A DNA stretch of 29,185 nucleotides from Prolixibacteraceae bacterium (lineage in GTDB: Bacteria; Bacteroidota; Bacteroidia; Bacteroidales; Prolixibacteraceae). The DNA is taken from the NCBI GenBank assembly GCA_027858145.1, contig JAQIDF010000319.1:1-29185 (forward strand), given 5' to 3'. Numbering within the stretch: position 1 is the first letter of the stretch; every line of letters begins with the position of its first letter. The translations under genes were made by a program, and so were the position numbers. Below the pieces are notes generated by a model. The model was given only the letters and a program-made list of their open reading frames with translations. It was not told the origin of the DNA and searched no databases. Below are positions 7,703-15,756 of the stretch, in pieces.

Positions 7703-8003
7703 CAAACAGGGAGTTGCACCTCCCTATTCAGATTAATAATTTGGATTTAAGGCAGCATGGTTTTCGGATTGTGTTGCCTTTTATTTTTGCCTTAAACTTT
7801 AAAAAAAGACAATACTCTCGACAACCCGAATTCTTCTCAGGTTATTTACATAGGCAACTGTTTTTATAAAGTGAATATCTTCTACAGAAAATTCGGCTGT
7901 GGTAGATTCCCGACAATGTAGTAAGTCTTGGGTCAAAATTTTTCATAGTGTTATAGTTTATTGGGCAATACAAGTATAATAATAATATTTAAATATAACA
8001 GGG

Positions 8004-8022
8004 TATATATATATATATATAT
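8004..8022. repeat. TA dinucleotide tract
   Basis: Nineteen bases of strictly alternating T and A. Such tracts can vary in length; this one borders copy 2 of the 85-bp repeat and is not inside a promoter that I can identify. Confidence 0.9.
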
Positions 8023-8042
8023 GGCTACTTTTTGACGAAAGT

Positions 8043-8127
8043 ATAAACTGGATTGATGAGTTGCCCTATTTCTTTAATAAATGAAACAATTAGCCATTTT
8101 TCGAACTACAAAAAATAATCCCGTAAG
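8043..8127. repeat. 85-bp dispersed direct repeat, copy 2
   Basis: Same orientation as 1102-1186 with one difference in 85 positions. In this copy the minus-strand frame reads through the base that is a stop in copy 1 and ends at a TAG at 8025-8027, giving a short tail ending INPVYTFVKK. That both copies can be read as protein suggests the repeat derives from coding DNA. Confidence 0.9.
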
Positions 8128-8226
8128 GCATATGTTTGTAATAACCTAATCCTAATTATTACAAAGTTTTACAGATTAAAATTGATTATAAACCAAGTTT
8201 CTCTAAATCGGAATTAACCGGACTTT

Positions 8227-8254
8227 AACATTAGTTTACTTCATCACTAATGTT
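8227..8254. promoter_or_regulatory. Inverted repeat upstream of ABC-F promoter
   Basis: AACATTAGT (8227-8235) is perfectly complementary to 8246-8254 with a 10-base spacer. It ends 24 bp before the -7 box of the ABC-F gene, so it overlaps the expected -33 region and could be a regulator site. No protein can be assigned. Confidence 0.3.
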
Positions 8255-8278
8255 TAATCCCGGTTCAAGCAATTCTGT

Positions 8279-8286
8279 TATCTTTG
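8279..8286 (+). promoter_or_regulatory. -7 promoter box for ABC-F gene
   Basis: TATCTTTG followed by CACC matches the Bacteroidota -7 consensus TAnnTTTG. It lies 29 bp before the ATG at 8315. The -33 box is imperfect (TTTA at 8253-8256 instead of TTTG). Confidence 0.6.
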
Positions 8287-8314
8287 CACCTTCATTTTTG
8301 CAGAAGTATAAAAT

Positions 8315-10258
8315 ATGGTATCAGTAGAACAAGTAAAACTTAATTTTGGTGGATTTGACTTATTTAAAGGCTTTTCATTCAAGGTAAATGATCGAGATCG
8401 TATTGGCCTCACAGGCAAAAACGGGGCCGGTAAATCAACCCTCCTGAAAATGATAGCCGGGCTGCTACATCCAACCGAAGGCAATATTGTTGTGCCCAAA
8501 GATGCTGTTATTGGCTACTTGCCCCAAACAATGATATTAAACGACACCCAAACTGTTTACGAAGAAACCAAACAAGCATTCAGGGAATTACTGCAAATAG
8601 AGAAGAAGATTAACCAACTGAATGAAGAAATGGCTACCCGTACCGATTACGAAACGGACAGCTACCACGAACTCATTCAGAAAAGCACCGATCTCACCGA
8701 TCATTTCAACATGATGGGCGGACATAACTACGAAGCCGATATTGAACAAACCTTAATCGGGTTGGGATTTAAGCGAATCGATTTCAGCCGCCAGACCAAA
8801 GAATTCAGCGGTGGATGGAGAATGCGTATCGAGTTGGCTAAGCTTCTTCTGCGAAAGCCCGATGTATTTTTGCTCGATGAGCCAACCAACCACCTCGACA
8901 TTGAATCAATCCAATGGCTCGAAGATTTTCTGAAAAATTACAACGGCTCCATTATCCTGGTTTCGCACGACCGTGCTTTTCTTGATAATGTTACAAACCG
9001 TACGGTTGAAATTTCGCTTGGACGGATTTACGATTATAAAGCCAACTACTCGAAATATTTAGAATTACGAGCCGAACGCCGCGAACAACAAATCGCCGCT
9101 TATCGCAACCAACAGAAAATAATTCAGGAGACCGAAGATTTTATAAACCGTTTCCGCTATCAGGCTACCAAAGCCGTACAGGTGCAATCACGCATCAAGC
9201 AGCTCGAAAAAATGGAGCGCATTGAAATCGACGAGGAAGACAACAGCCGTTTAAACCTCCGGTTCCCTCCTCCACCACACTCGGGTAAAATTGTGGTTGA
9301 GGCAAAGGAGGTGAGCAAATCGTACGGCAGCCTGGAAGTATTAAAGAACATCGACTTATACATCGAAAAAGGCGAAAAAATTGCCTTTGTTGGTAAAAAC
9401 GGCGAAGGAAAAACAACCCTGGCCCGTATCATTATGAACGAACTGGATTATTCCGGCAAAATGAAAATCGGACATAATGTAAAAATCGGCTATTTTGCCC
9501 AAAACCAGGCCGACTTACTCGATGACTCAAAAACAGTTTTCGAAACCATCGACGATGTTGCCGTGGGCGACGTACGCACAAAAATACGCGACATACTGGG
9601 CTCTTTCATGTTCTCGGGCGAAGAGGCTGACAAGAAAGTGAAAGTATTATCGGGTGGTGAACGCACGAGGCTTGCCATGGTTAAACTCATGCTCGAACCC
9701 GTGAACTTCCTGATAATGGACGAACCCACCAATCACCTCGACATGCGCTCGAAAGAAATACTCAAACAAGCGCTCAATGACTTCAACGGAACGGTACTAC
9801 TCGTCTCTCACGACCGCGGATTTTTAGATGGCCTTGTAAACCTTGTTTATGAATTTCGCAATAAAAATATCATCCAACATCTTGGCGGTATTTACGATTT
9901 TATACGTGACCGTAAAATTGAATCACTTAAAGAATTAGAGAAAAAGCAAATAAACGCACCCTCAAAAAACAACAAAAAAGAAACAAACAACACCAGTGAG
10001 TTTTCGTTTGAAGAAAAAAAAGAAATAAGCAAAAACATCAAGAAAGCCGAAAAGCAAGTTGAAAAACTGGAACGCAAAATCAGTGAACTGGAAAATAAGG
10101 TTGCTGAAATGGATCAACAACTTGCCAATCCTGAAAAAGCCGATGAAGCTCTTTTTTCAGATTACGAGAAAATAAAACGCACTTTAGAACAAACCATGTA
10201 CGAGTGGGAAATATCAATTGAGAAACTCGATGAGAGCCAAACTCAAAAAACATGGTAA
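8315..10258 (+). CDS. ABC-F family ATPase
   Basis: A 647-residue soluble protein with two ABC ATPase domains and no membrane segments, hence ABC-F. Domain 1: Walker A GKNGAGKS at residues 34-41, signature FSGGWRMR at 164-171, Walker B VFLLDEPTNHLD at 184-195, H-loop SHDR at 217. Domain 2: Walker A GKNGEGKT at 360-367, signature LSGGERTR at 445-452, Walker B FLIMDEPTNHLD at 465-476, SHDR at 498. The linker at 245-305 is long and basic, as in ABC-F proteins that reach into the ribosomal E site. Residues about 540-645 form a charged coiled coil like that of Uup. ABC-F proteins act on translation or, for Uup, also in DNA metabolism; antibiotic-resistance members cannot be excluded, but length and context (next to an rRNA methyltransferase gene 28 nt downstream) favour a housekeeping role. 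Confidence 0.93.
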   Translation: MVSVEQVKLNFGGFDLFKGFSFKVNDRDRIGLTGKNGAGKSTLLKMIAGLLHPTEGNIVVPKDAVIGYLPQTMILNDTQTVYEETKQAFRELLQIEKKINQLNEEMATRTDYETDSYHELIQKSTDLTDHFNMMGGHNYEADIEQTLIGLGFKRIDFSRQTKEFSGGWRMRIELAKLLLRKPDVFLLDEPTNHLDIESIQWLEDFLKNYNGSIILVSHDRAFLDNVTNRTVEISLGRIYDYKANYSKYLELRAERREQQIAAYRNQQKIIQETEDFINRFRYQATKAVQVQSRIKQLEKMERIEIDEEDNSRLNLRFPPPPHSGKIVVEAKEVSKSYGSLEVLKNIDLYIEKGEKIAFVGKNGEGKTTLARIIMNELDYSGKMKIGHNVKIGYFAQNQADLLDDSKTVFETIDDVAVGDVRTKIRDILGSFMFSGEEADKKVKVLSGGERTRLAMVKLMLEPVNFLIMDEPTNHLDMRSKEILKQALNDFNGTVLLVSHDRGFLDGLVNLVYEFRNKNIIQHLGGIYDFIRDRKIESLKELEKKQINAPSKNNKKETNNTSEFSFEEKKEISKNIKKAEKQVEKLERKISELENKVAEMDQQLANPEKADEALFSDYEKIKRTLEQTMYEWEISIEKLDESQTQKTW

Positions 10259-10263
10259 CTTTG
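10256..10263 (+). promoter_or_regulatory. Possible -7 box of rlmB overlapping ABC-F stop codon
   Basis: TAACTTTG followed by CAGCAGC fits the -7 consensus. Its first three bases are the TAA stop of the ABC-F gene, and the rlmB ATG is 23 bp further on. No TTTG is seen 19-21 bp upstream, so rlmB may have both its own promoter and readthrough from the ABC-F gene. Confidence 0.4.
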
Positions 10264-10286
10264 CAGCAGCATAAAACACAACAATT

Positions 10287-11027
10287 ATGAACGACAATAA
10301 TTTCATATTCGGAATACGAACAGCTATAGAAGCCATACGTTCGGGAAAAACAATCGACAAACTATTAATCAAAAAAGGCCTGCAGGGTGAGCTTTACAAA
10401 GAGCTATTCGATTTGATTAAAGAATTCGACATTAACACCCAAACAGTTCCCGAGCAAAAGCTAAACCGGGTAACACGCAAAAACCACCAGGGCGTTATAA
10501 CTTTTATTTCACCAGTGCCCTTTTACGATATTGAAGAAATTGTAACCTCAACATACGAAAAAGGAGAAACTCCTTTTATTCTGTACCTCGACCGCATAAC
10601 TGACGTGCGTAATTTCGGGGCAATCGTGAGAAGTGCCGAATGTGCCGGGATTCATGCCATTGTGGTACCCGAAAAAGGTTCTGCCCAAATCAATGCCGAT
10701 GCAGTAAAAACTTCGGCCGGGGCTTTGCACCATGTGCCGGTATGCAAAGTTAAAAGCGGCCATGAAACCCTTCACAGTCTGAAACAAAACGGCATTAAGT
10801 TAATTGCGGCAACCGAAAAAGCAGCCAATGCCCATACCACAGCCGATTATTCCGGCCCCTGTGCCATCATAATGGGATCAGAAGAAGATGGTATCTCTGA
10901 TGAAATCCTCCGCATGGCAGATGATTTGGTTAAAATTCCTATTCTCGGAAAAATCGGTTCACTTAATGTATCAGTAGCCTCAGGTATAGTTTTGTATGAA
11001 GTGGTAAGACAAAGAAACGAAAAGTAA
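10287..11027 (+). CDS. rlmB: 23S rRNA 2'-O-ribose methyltransferase (SpoU/TrmH family)
   Basis: A 246-residue protein of the usual RlmB length. Residues 1-75 are the substrate-binding domain (FIFGIRTAIEAIRSGKTIDKL, then TRKNHQGVI near 70). The SPOUT methyltransferase domain follows with its three motifs: motif 1 LDRITDVRNFGAIVRSAECAG (Asn and Arg near 110-118), motif 2 IIMGSEEDGIS near 192-202, and motif 3 IPILGKIGSLNVSVASGIVLYE near 215-238, which together form the trefoil-knot AdoMet site. RlmB methylates the ribose of G2251 in E. coli 23S rRNA (P-loop of the large subunit); by family this one may do the same, though some Bacteroidota copies act on other positions. It follows the ABC-F gene at 28 nt and ends in a hairpin terminator. 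Confidence 0.9.
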   Translation: MNDNNFIFGIRTAIEAIRSGKTIDKLLIKKGLQGELYKELFDLIKEFDINTQTVPEQKLNRVTRKNHQGVITFISPVPFYDIEEIVTSTYEKGETPFILYLDRITDVRNFGAIVRSAECAGIHAIVVPEKGSAQINADAVKTSAGALHHVPVCKVKSGHETLHSLKQNGIKLIAATEKAANAHTTADYSGPCAIIMGSEEDGISDEILRMADDLVKIPILGKIGSLNVSVASGIVLYEVVRQRNEK

Positions 11028-11035
11028 AAGGCAGG

Positions 11036-11067
11036 AATAATAACCTCAACGGTTCGTTATTATTTTT
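11036..11067 (+). terminator. Terminator of rlmB
   Basis: AATAATAAC at 11036-11044 pairs perfectly with GTTATTATT at 11056-11064, with an additional CC/GG pair in the loop, followed by TTT. It lies 8 bp behind the rlmB stop. Its right half overlaps the beginning of the 136-bp diverged repeat. Confidence 0.7.
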
Positions 11068-11182
11068 AAAGTTATTGACAATGAGTTGTTTGTGATTCGA
11101 CGGCGTATTTGTTTAAAATGCTGATATTTAATTTATTACGAACAAAGTCTATTGTCTCATGTCTAAAATCTAACGATCTATT
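11047..11182 (+). repeat. Diverged 136-bp repeat, copy A
   Basis: Aligns over its full length with the reverse complement of 28744-28879, which is also 136 bp. The last 38 bases (11145-11182) differ at only 3 positions; the first part is more diverged, with the blocks CAACNGTTCGTTA, ATGAG and TATTTGTTTAAA conserved and a pair of compensating 1-base gaps. No open frame is conserved, so it is probably an RNA- or DNA-level element. Confidence 0.75.
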
Positions 11183-11221
11183 GTAACCTGCCTCACTATA
11201 TCAATTCAGAATCCGGTTCCG

Positions 11222-11689
11222 TTATTGTGCAATCGGAATTTCACGCTTAAAGGTTTCTTCGAGTGAGATGAAAGTCTCGGTACTCGAAACACCGGGTATT
11301 TTTTGGATATTATCGTTTAATATCTTCTTTAAATCTTCGTTTGTACGCGCATATACCTTTGCAAAAATCGCGTATTGTCCGGTAGTATAATGGCACTCAA
11401 CAACTTCAGGAATGCGCTCAAGGCTTGCAGCAACATCCTCGTAAATCCCGCCCTTTTCAAGAAATATTCCAATATAAGTACACGTATGAAAATCAACCAT
11501 CTTTGGGTCGATATGATAACCTGACCCTACAATTACTTTCATTTCAATCATCCGGTTTACTCGCTGATGCACGGCAGCACGTGATATTCCACATTCAGCG
11601 GCAACATCTTTAAATGGCAAGCGGGCATTTTTGGTGATGATATCCAAAATTTTAAAATCGACATCATCAAGTTGGTGTTTTATTGACAT
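11222..11689 (-). CDS. Lrp/AsnC family transcriptional regulator
   Basis: A 155-residue regulator of the standard Lrp/AsnC length. The N-terminal helix-turn-helix covers about residues 8-60 (DDVDFKILDIITKNARLPFKDVAAECGISRAAVHQRVNRM), and the C-terminal RAM ligand-binding domain about 70-145 (TCTYIGIFLE, VVECHYTTGQYAIFAKVYA). Such proteins form octamers and bind amino acids or related metabolites. In Bacteroidota this type often occurs as a single regulator beside unrelated genes. Here it is divergent from the ammonium transporter with a 391-bp gap to its likely start, so regulation of nitrogen uptake is possible but only inferred. The start ATG at 11689 is supported by the conserved N-terminal helix. 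Confidence 0.92.
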   Translation of the reverse strand: MSIKHQLDDVDFKILDIITKNARLPFKDVAAECGISRAAVHQRVNRMIEMKVIVGSGYHIDPKMVDFHTCTYIGIFLEKGGIYEDVAASLERIPEVVECHYTTGQYAIFAKVYARTNEDLKKILNDNIQKIPGVSSTETFISLEETFKREIPIAQ

Positions 11690-12007
11690 TTCTACCTAAT
11701 TTTTAAAAAAACAACATATTATTTAAACAAAAATAATTAAATCCCCCTTAATTTCAACATTCTGACATATCTGTTTTCATTTTTTTTGAGCAAATCCAAC
11801 AATAACAAAATGACAAACACCACCAGCACTAACACTTCTGCCTTGTTTCGGAATTTTAAATAGTATTAAAACATAGCACCCATCACTACAAGCACCACCA
11901 AAACCCAGAACTCCATCAAAACACCATGCACTATGTAAAAAACAACAGCTCCCTTTTAATTTTAATGCATCAAAAAAACAAACACTTAAATAATACTTGT
12001 CTTTTAT
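11690..12007. other. Intergenic region with strong strand bias, no gene
   Basis: From about 11786 to 11960 the plus strand is rich in A and C and very poor in G (CACCAGCACTAACAC, AAGCACCACCAAAACCC). A minus-strand frame crossing it (11777-12046) has no family features, is Cys/Gly-rich by composition, and runs over the ammonium transporter promoter. I see no RNA gene. Confidence 0.5.
11728..11735 (-). promoter_or_regulatory. Possible -7 box of the Lrp/AsnC gene
   Basis: On the minus strand this reads TATTTTTG, matching TAnnTTTG, 38 bp before the ATG at 11689. The -33 box at about 11756-11759 is imperfect. Confidence 0.4.
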
Positions 12008-12040
12008 TTTGTGTAAATAAATGTCTTTTCGATATATTTG
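12008..12040 (+). promoter_or_regulatory. Promoter of the ammonium transporter
   Basis: A -33 TTTG (12008-12011) is followed after 21 bp by a -7 TATATTTG (12033-12040), a full match to the Bacteroidota housekeeping promoter. It lies inside the longer open frame that begins at 12021, which shows that the true translation start is the downstream ATG at 12081. Confidence 0.75.
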
Positions 12041-12080
12041 CACCAATTATTTTAATAATTTGATTTTAAAAACACAAGTA

Positions 12081-13415
12081 ATGAAACGTAAAGGTAGCTG
12101 GTTCATAATATTGGGCCTAATTATTATTTTGGCAATACTGGGGATCATTTTCCCCGGAAGTGGAGAATTTACAGACGACCCCAATCTTAGTATGGGCGAT
12201 ACCGCATGGATGCTGACAGCAACAGCACTGGTTTTGCTCATGACACCCGGTTTAGGTTTCTTTTACGGTGGCATGACACACCCGAGGCACATCATTTCAA
12301 CTATATTGCAAAGCTTTATAGCCATGGGCATTGTTAGTTTATTATGGATTATAGTTGGTTTTAGCCTGGCTTTTGGCGACAGCATCGGAGGCGAAGGTGC
12401 AGGTATAATTGGAAATCCGGCAACATTTTTCATGTTCCGTAATGTGCACGGCCATACCGATCCCGACCTGGCCCCCACAATACCATTGGCACTTTTTGCC
12501 ATGTTCCAGCTCAAATTTGCAATTATCACTCCCGCACTTATAACAGGATCATTTGCCGGCAGGGTTCGCTTCAGGGCTTATATGTTATTTATTTGTCTTT
12601 TTACATTGCTTATTTACGCCCCGCTTGCACATATGACATGGCACCCCAACGGGCTATTTCGCAACTGGGGCGTTCTCGACTTTGCAGGCGGTACGGTTGT
12701 TCACATGTCTGCCGGTTTTGCCGCTCTTGCCGGAGCAATTTTCCTGGGAAAGCGAAAAGACTACAACAAACCCACACAACCAGCAAATATTCCATTTGTA
12801 TTACTCGGTGCCGGCCTTTTATGGTTTGGATGGTTTGGCTTTAATGCCGGATCGGCACTAGGCGCAAATGCAACAGCAACACTGGCACTCCTCAACACAA
12901 ATACTGCTTCAGCGGCAGCCATGCTGGCCTACATCTTTTTTGATGCCGCGAAAGGAAGAAAACCATCGGCCATGGGTGCCGCCATTGGTCTTGTCGTTGG
13001 ATTGGTTGCCATTACACCGGCTGCGGGTTTTGTAAATGTAGGTTCCAGTATTTTTATAGGTGTTATTGCTTCAATAATCAGCAACATTGCCATAAATTAT
13101 TTCGGCAACCGCTCTAATATTGACGACACACTTGATGTATTTCCGGCACACGGTGTTGGTGGAATAACCGGAATGATACTTACAGCCGTTTTTGCAAGTG
13201 GCGTTGGCCTAATCTACGGTGAGGTCAGAACATTCGCCTACCACATGCTCGCTCTTGCCATTACAACGGTATTTGCCCTTGGAGGGTCATTCCTGCTTTA
13301 CTGGATAACAAATAAAATTATAGGTATGAGGGTAAGCCCGCAATCAGAGAAAATTGGTCTCGACCTGAGCCAGCACGAAGAAACTTATGGCTTTGAATAC
13401 AAAGACAATATATAA
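12081..13415 (+). CDS. amt: Ammonium transporter (Amt family)
   Basis: With the start at ATG 12081 the protein has 444 residues. I chose this start because a good promoter overlaps the first codons of the longer frame (ATG 12021), so those codons would not be transcribed. The protein has eleven hydrophobic segments and the Amt hallmarks: MTPGLGFFYGGM near residues 52-63, DFAGGTVVHMSAG with the first pore His near residue 211, and DVFPAHGVGGITGMI with the second pore His near residue 355. These two His line the hydrophobic channel in AmtB. It conducts ammonium/ammonia across the inner membrane. No glnK (PII) gene adjoins within the window, unlike the common glnK-amtB pair. The Lrp-type gene is divergent. 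A terminator follows at 13464. Confidence 0.93.
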   Translation: MKRKGSWFIILGLIIILAILGIIFPGSGEFTDDPNLSMGDTAWMLTATALVLLMTPGLGFFYGGMTHPRHIISTILQSFIAMGIVSLLWIIVGFSLAFGDSIGGEGAGIIGNPATFFMFRNVHGHTDPDLAPTIPLALFAMFQLKFAIITPALITGSFAGRVRFRAYMLFICLFTLLIYAPLAHMTWHPNGLFRNWGVLDFAGGTVVHMSAGFAALAGAIFLGKRKDYNKPTQPANIPFVLLGAGLLWFGWFGFNAGSALGANATATLALLNTNTASAAAMLAYIFFDAAKGRKPSAMGAAIGLVVGLVAITPAAGFVNVGSSIFIGVIASIISNIAINYFGNRSNIDDTLDVFPAHGVGGITGMILTAVFASGVGLIYGEVRTFAYHMLALAITTVFALGGSFLLYWITNKIIGMRVSPQSEKIGLDLSQHEETYGFEYKDNI

Positions 13416-13463
13416 TTTATATGTGTATGCTACATCAGTTTTAACCAACTGGAAAATTTGAAG

Positions 13464-13492
13464 AAGAGGCCACCCAAAGTGGCTTCTTTTTT
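13464..13492 (+). terminator. Terminator of the ammonium transporter gene
   Basis: AAGAGGCCAC (13464-13473) pairs with GTGGCTTCTT (13479-13488) through nine Watson-Crick pairs and one G-U, with a 5-base loop and a run of seven T. It lies 48 bp behind the stop. Confidence 0.85.
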
Positions 13493-13562
13493 TATTTTAC
13501 ATATGCAACTTCTGATTTTTTGATTACTTTTAGGGTCATTGTCTAACTACTAATATTTAATC

Positions 13563-14543
13563 ATGAAACATCTGTTATACACACTGGCTCTAACCGTTAT
13601 ATTTATCATTTCATCCTGTACTGATAAAGACCAAACACCTGTTGAAAAATTCGGACAACTAAAAATTGAAGGCACAAACATCACCGATCAAAAAAGTAAG
13701 GCTGTTCAAATTACCGGAATGTCGCTCTTCTGGAGCCAATGGATTGGCCAATATTATAATTACGATTGTATAAAATGGCTCCGGGACGACTGGAAGTGCA
13801 TGGTAGTAAGAGCTGCCATTGCTGTTGACCATGGTGGCTATGCGGAAAACCCCGAAAGGGAAATGAGCCGTGCAAAAAAAGTCATCGATGCTGCCATCGA
13901 CCTTGGGGTTTATGTTATTGTTGACTTCCATTCGCACCATGCCGAAGACTACCAGGATGAAGCAAAAACATTTTTTAGCGAATTGGCCAGTGAATACGGC
14001 GATTATCCCAATATCATTTACGAAATATACAATGAACCGCTAAACGTTTCATGGAACGATGTTCTTAAGCCTTATTCAGAAACCATTATTGCAGAAATCC
14101 GCAAACACGACCCCAATAATATTATTGTTTGTGGAACACCACGATGGTCACAACAGGTTGACGAAGCAGCATTAAACCCCATCGATGATGACAATGTGGC
14201 CTACACGCTTCACTTTTATGCCGGAACCCATGATGAAGAGCTCATGCAAGTCGCTAATAATGCCATAAAAAAGGGACTATGCATTTTTGTAACTGAATAT
14301 GGAACAACGAATGCCAATGGCGGCGGACCGGTTTTTAAAGAAGAAACCAAAAAATGGTACAATTGGATGGACAAACACCAAATAAGCCATTGTAACTGGA
14401 GCATTGCCGATAAAAACGAATCGTCGGCAGCACTTGTTGAAGGTGCCAGTGCCAATGGAAGCTGGAAGGAAGATGAGATTAAAACTTCCGGAAAATTTGT
14501 ACGTGAAGAATTACGAAAAAAACATTCAGCAATATTTAAGTAA
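13563..14543 (+). CDS. GH5 family endoglycanase lipoprotein
   Basis: A 326-residue protein with a lipobox ISSC (Cys19), so anchored in the envelope. The rest is one GH5 (cellulase-like) TIM barrel: FGQLKIEGTNITDQKSK at the start, RAAIAV near 83-88, DFHSHHAEDY near 121-130, the acid/base in IYEIYNEP (Glu158) and the nucleophile in FVTEYG (Glu245), followed by NWSIADKNESSA. Order and spacing are those of subfamily GH5_2-like endo-beta-1,4-glucanases. Expected activity is internal cleavage of a beta-1,4-linked backbone; the exact substrate (cellulose, glucomannan, xyloglucan) cannot be read from sequence. It is followed after 38 nt by the pectate lyase gene on the same strand, so the two are probably cotranscribed, linking it to plant cell-wall breakdown. 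Confidence 0.9.
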   Translation: MKHLLYTLALTVIFIISSCTDKDQTPVEKFGQLKIEGTNITDQKSKAVQITGMSLFWSQWIGQYYNYDCIKWLRDDWKCMVVRAAIAVDHGGYAENPEREMSRAKKVIDAAIDLGVYVIVDFHSHHAEDYQDEAKTFFSELASEYGDYPNIIYEIYNEPLNVSWNDVLKPYSETIIAEIRKHDPNNIIVCGTPRWSQQVDEAALNPIDDDNVAYTLHFYAGTHDEELMQVANNAIKKGLCIFVTEYGTTNANGGGPVFKEETKKWYNWMDKHQISHCNWSIADKNESSAALVEGASANGSWKEDEIKTSGKFVREELRKKHSAIFK

Positions 14544-14581
14544 AACTCACATATAATAACTTATTAGAAAACATCTGTATT

Positions 14582-15685
14582 ATGATTATTTTCAAATCTT
14601 TTACTATTTTCACTTTTTTATTCTTCTTATTCGCATTTTCGTCGCAAGAAGAACTAAAAACCGGCAGTGAAGAAAAAACAAACTGGGGAGAATTATTATC
14701 GAATCCCGATGAATGGTACCAAAATAAAGAAGCTATTCGCATTGCTGACAATATCATTCTTTTTCAACGCGATTGTGGTGGATGGCCCAAAAACATCAAT
14801 ATGGCTCGTGAACTCACAGAAAACGAAAAGGAAATTGTTGAAAATAATAAAAGCAAAAGTGATGCAACAATTGACAACAGCTCAACCTATACACACCTAA
14901 GATACCTGGCAAAAGCATATCAGGCATCCGGGGAGAACAAATACCTTAAAAGCTTCAACAAAGGGTTTGACTACCTCATAGAAGCTCAATACACAAACGG
15001 CGGCTGGCCTCAGTTTTACCCCCTCAGGAAAGGATATTACACACACATTACGTTTAACGATGATGCCATGACCGGCGTTATGTACCTCCTTCACGATATT
15101 GTACAACAAAAACCCGCCTTTACATTTATTGATAAAGTGCGACTTGAACAGGCAACAATTTCCGAACAAAAAGGGCTGGATGTAATATTCAAAACACAAA
15201 TTACACTCACCGGAAAAAAAACCGGTTGGTGTGCCCAATACAACGAAGAAACGCTTGACCCGGCCGATGCCCGTTCTTACGAGTTGGCCAGCATAAGTGG
15301 TAAAGAAACAGTAACGCTTATCTATTACCTGATGAGCCTCATCAATCCTGACGGAAAAGTAAAACAAGCGGTCGTTAACGCATGCCGATGGCTTGAAGAT
15401 GCAAAAATCAAAGGCTATAAACTGGCATACATACCCGACAGCAATGCAGCTGAGGGTTACAACCGGGTATTGATAAAAGATAAAAACGGTCCTGACCTGT
15501 GGGCACGTTTTTATAATCTTGAAACAGGAAAACCTTTATATGTTGACCGCGGCGGAAAAGTATGCGAGAATTACAATGACATCTCCTACGAACGCCGCAA
15601 CAACTACGCCTACATTGAACAATTTGCCCATAAGCTTTTAACCGAAGATTTCCCTGAGTGGAAAAGAAAACATGGGATAGAGTAA
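14582..15685 (+). CDS. pelA: Pectate lyase, PL10 (PelA type)
   Basis: A 367-residue protein with a short signal peptide (residues 1-21, no lipobox Cys). The mature part matches the PL10 pectate lyase fold (an alpha/alpha toroid): IRIADNIILFQRDCGGWPKN, then YTHLRYLAKAYQASGENKYL, QYTNGGWPQFYPL, THITFNDDAMTGVMYLL, the segment with DARSYELASISGKE, and WARFYNLETGKPLYVDRGG with EERRNNYAYI-like ending. In this family cleavage of polygalacturonate is by calcium-assisted beta-elimination with an Arg base. It would give 4,5-unsaturated oligogalacturonates, the substrate type of the GH105 enzyme encoded at 25196. It lies 38 nt behind the GH5 gene and is closed by a terminator at 15757. Confidence 0.92.
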   Translation: MIIFKSFTIFTFLFFLFAFSSQEELKTGSEEKTNWGELLSNPDEWYQNKEAIRIADNIILFQRDCGGWPKNINMARELTENEKEIVENNKSKSDATIDNSSTYTHLRYLAKAYQASGENKYLKSFNKGFDYLIEAQYTNGGWPQFYPLRKGYYTHITFNDDAMTGVMYLLHDIVQQKPAFTFIDKVRLEQATISEQKGLDVIFKTQITLTGKKTGWCAQYNEETLDPADARSYELASISGKETVTLIYYLMSLINPDGKVKQAVVNACRWLEDAKIKGYKLAYIPDSNAAEGYNRVLIKDKNGPDLWARFYNLETGKPLYVDRGGKVCENYNDISYERRNNYAYIEQFAHKLLTEDFPEWKRKHGIE

Positions 15686-15756
15686 ATCAGTAAAAACTTT
15701 TATAACTTCATTAATGTCAGAAAAGACAATACAATTTACTTAATGAGAAATAAAAC

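Larger units (their letters stand above)
7686..8042. other. AT-rich intergenic stretch with hairpins and a TA tract
   Basis: No firm gene is seen. The stretch holds a plus-strand TAACTTTG box (7695-7702), a 6-bp hairpin AGGGAG/CTCCCT (7708-7725), a longer imperfect hairpin at 7749-7780 followed by TTATTTTT, a competing 9-bp inverted repeat (7746-7754 with 7788-7796), and a 19-base alternating TA tract at 8004-8022 directly before copy 2 of the 85-bp repeat. Confidence 0.6.

Noticed and set aside
7799..7946. Small minus-strand frames: a 34-codon ATG frame from 7946, and an overlapping frame with possible TTG start at 7936 ending FIKTVAYVNNLRRIRVVESIVFF-like
   Set aside because: The second frame looks protein-like but has no ATG and overlaps the first out of register; could be a frameshifted remnant, but evidence is too thin for a feature.
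11777..12046. Minus-strand 89-codon frame
   Set aside because: No family features, Cys/Gly content explained by the skewed base composition, and it covers the transporter promoter.
12021..12080. Longer start of the ammonium transporter at ATG 12021
   Set aside because: A complete TTTG-21 bp-TATATTTG promoter overlaps these codons, and the added 20 residues have no signal or conserved character; ATG 12081 is preferred.
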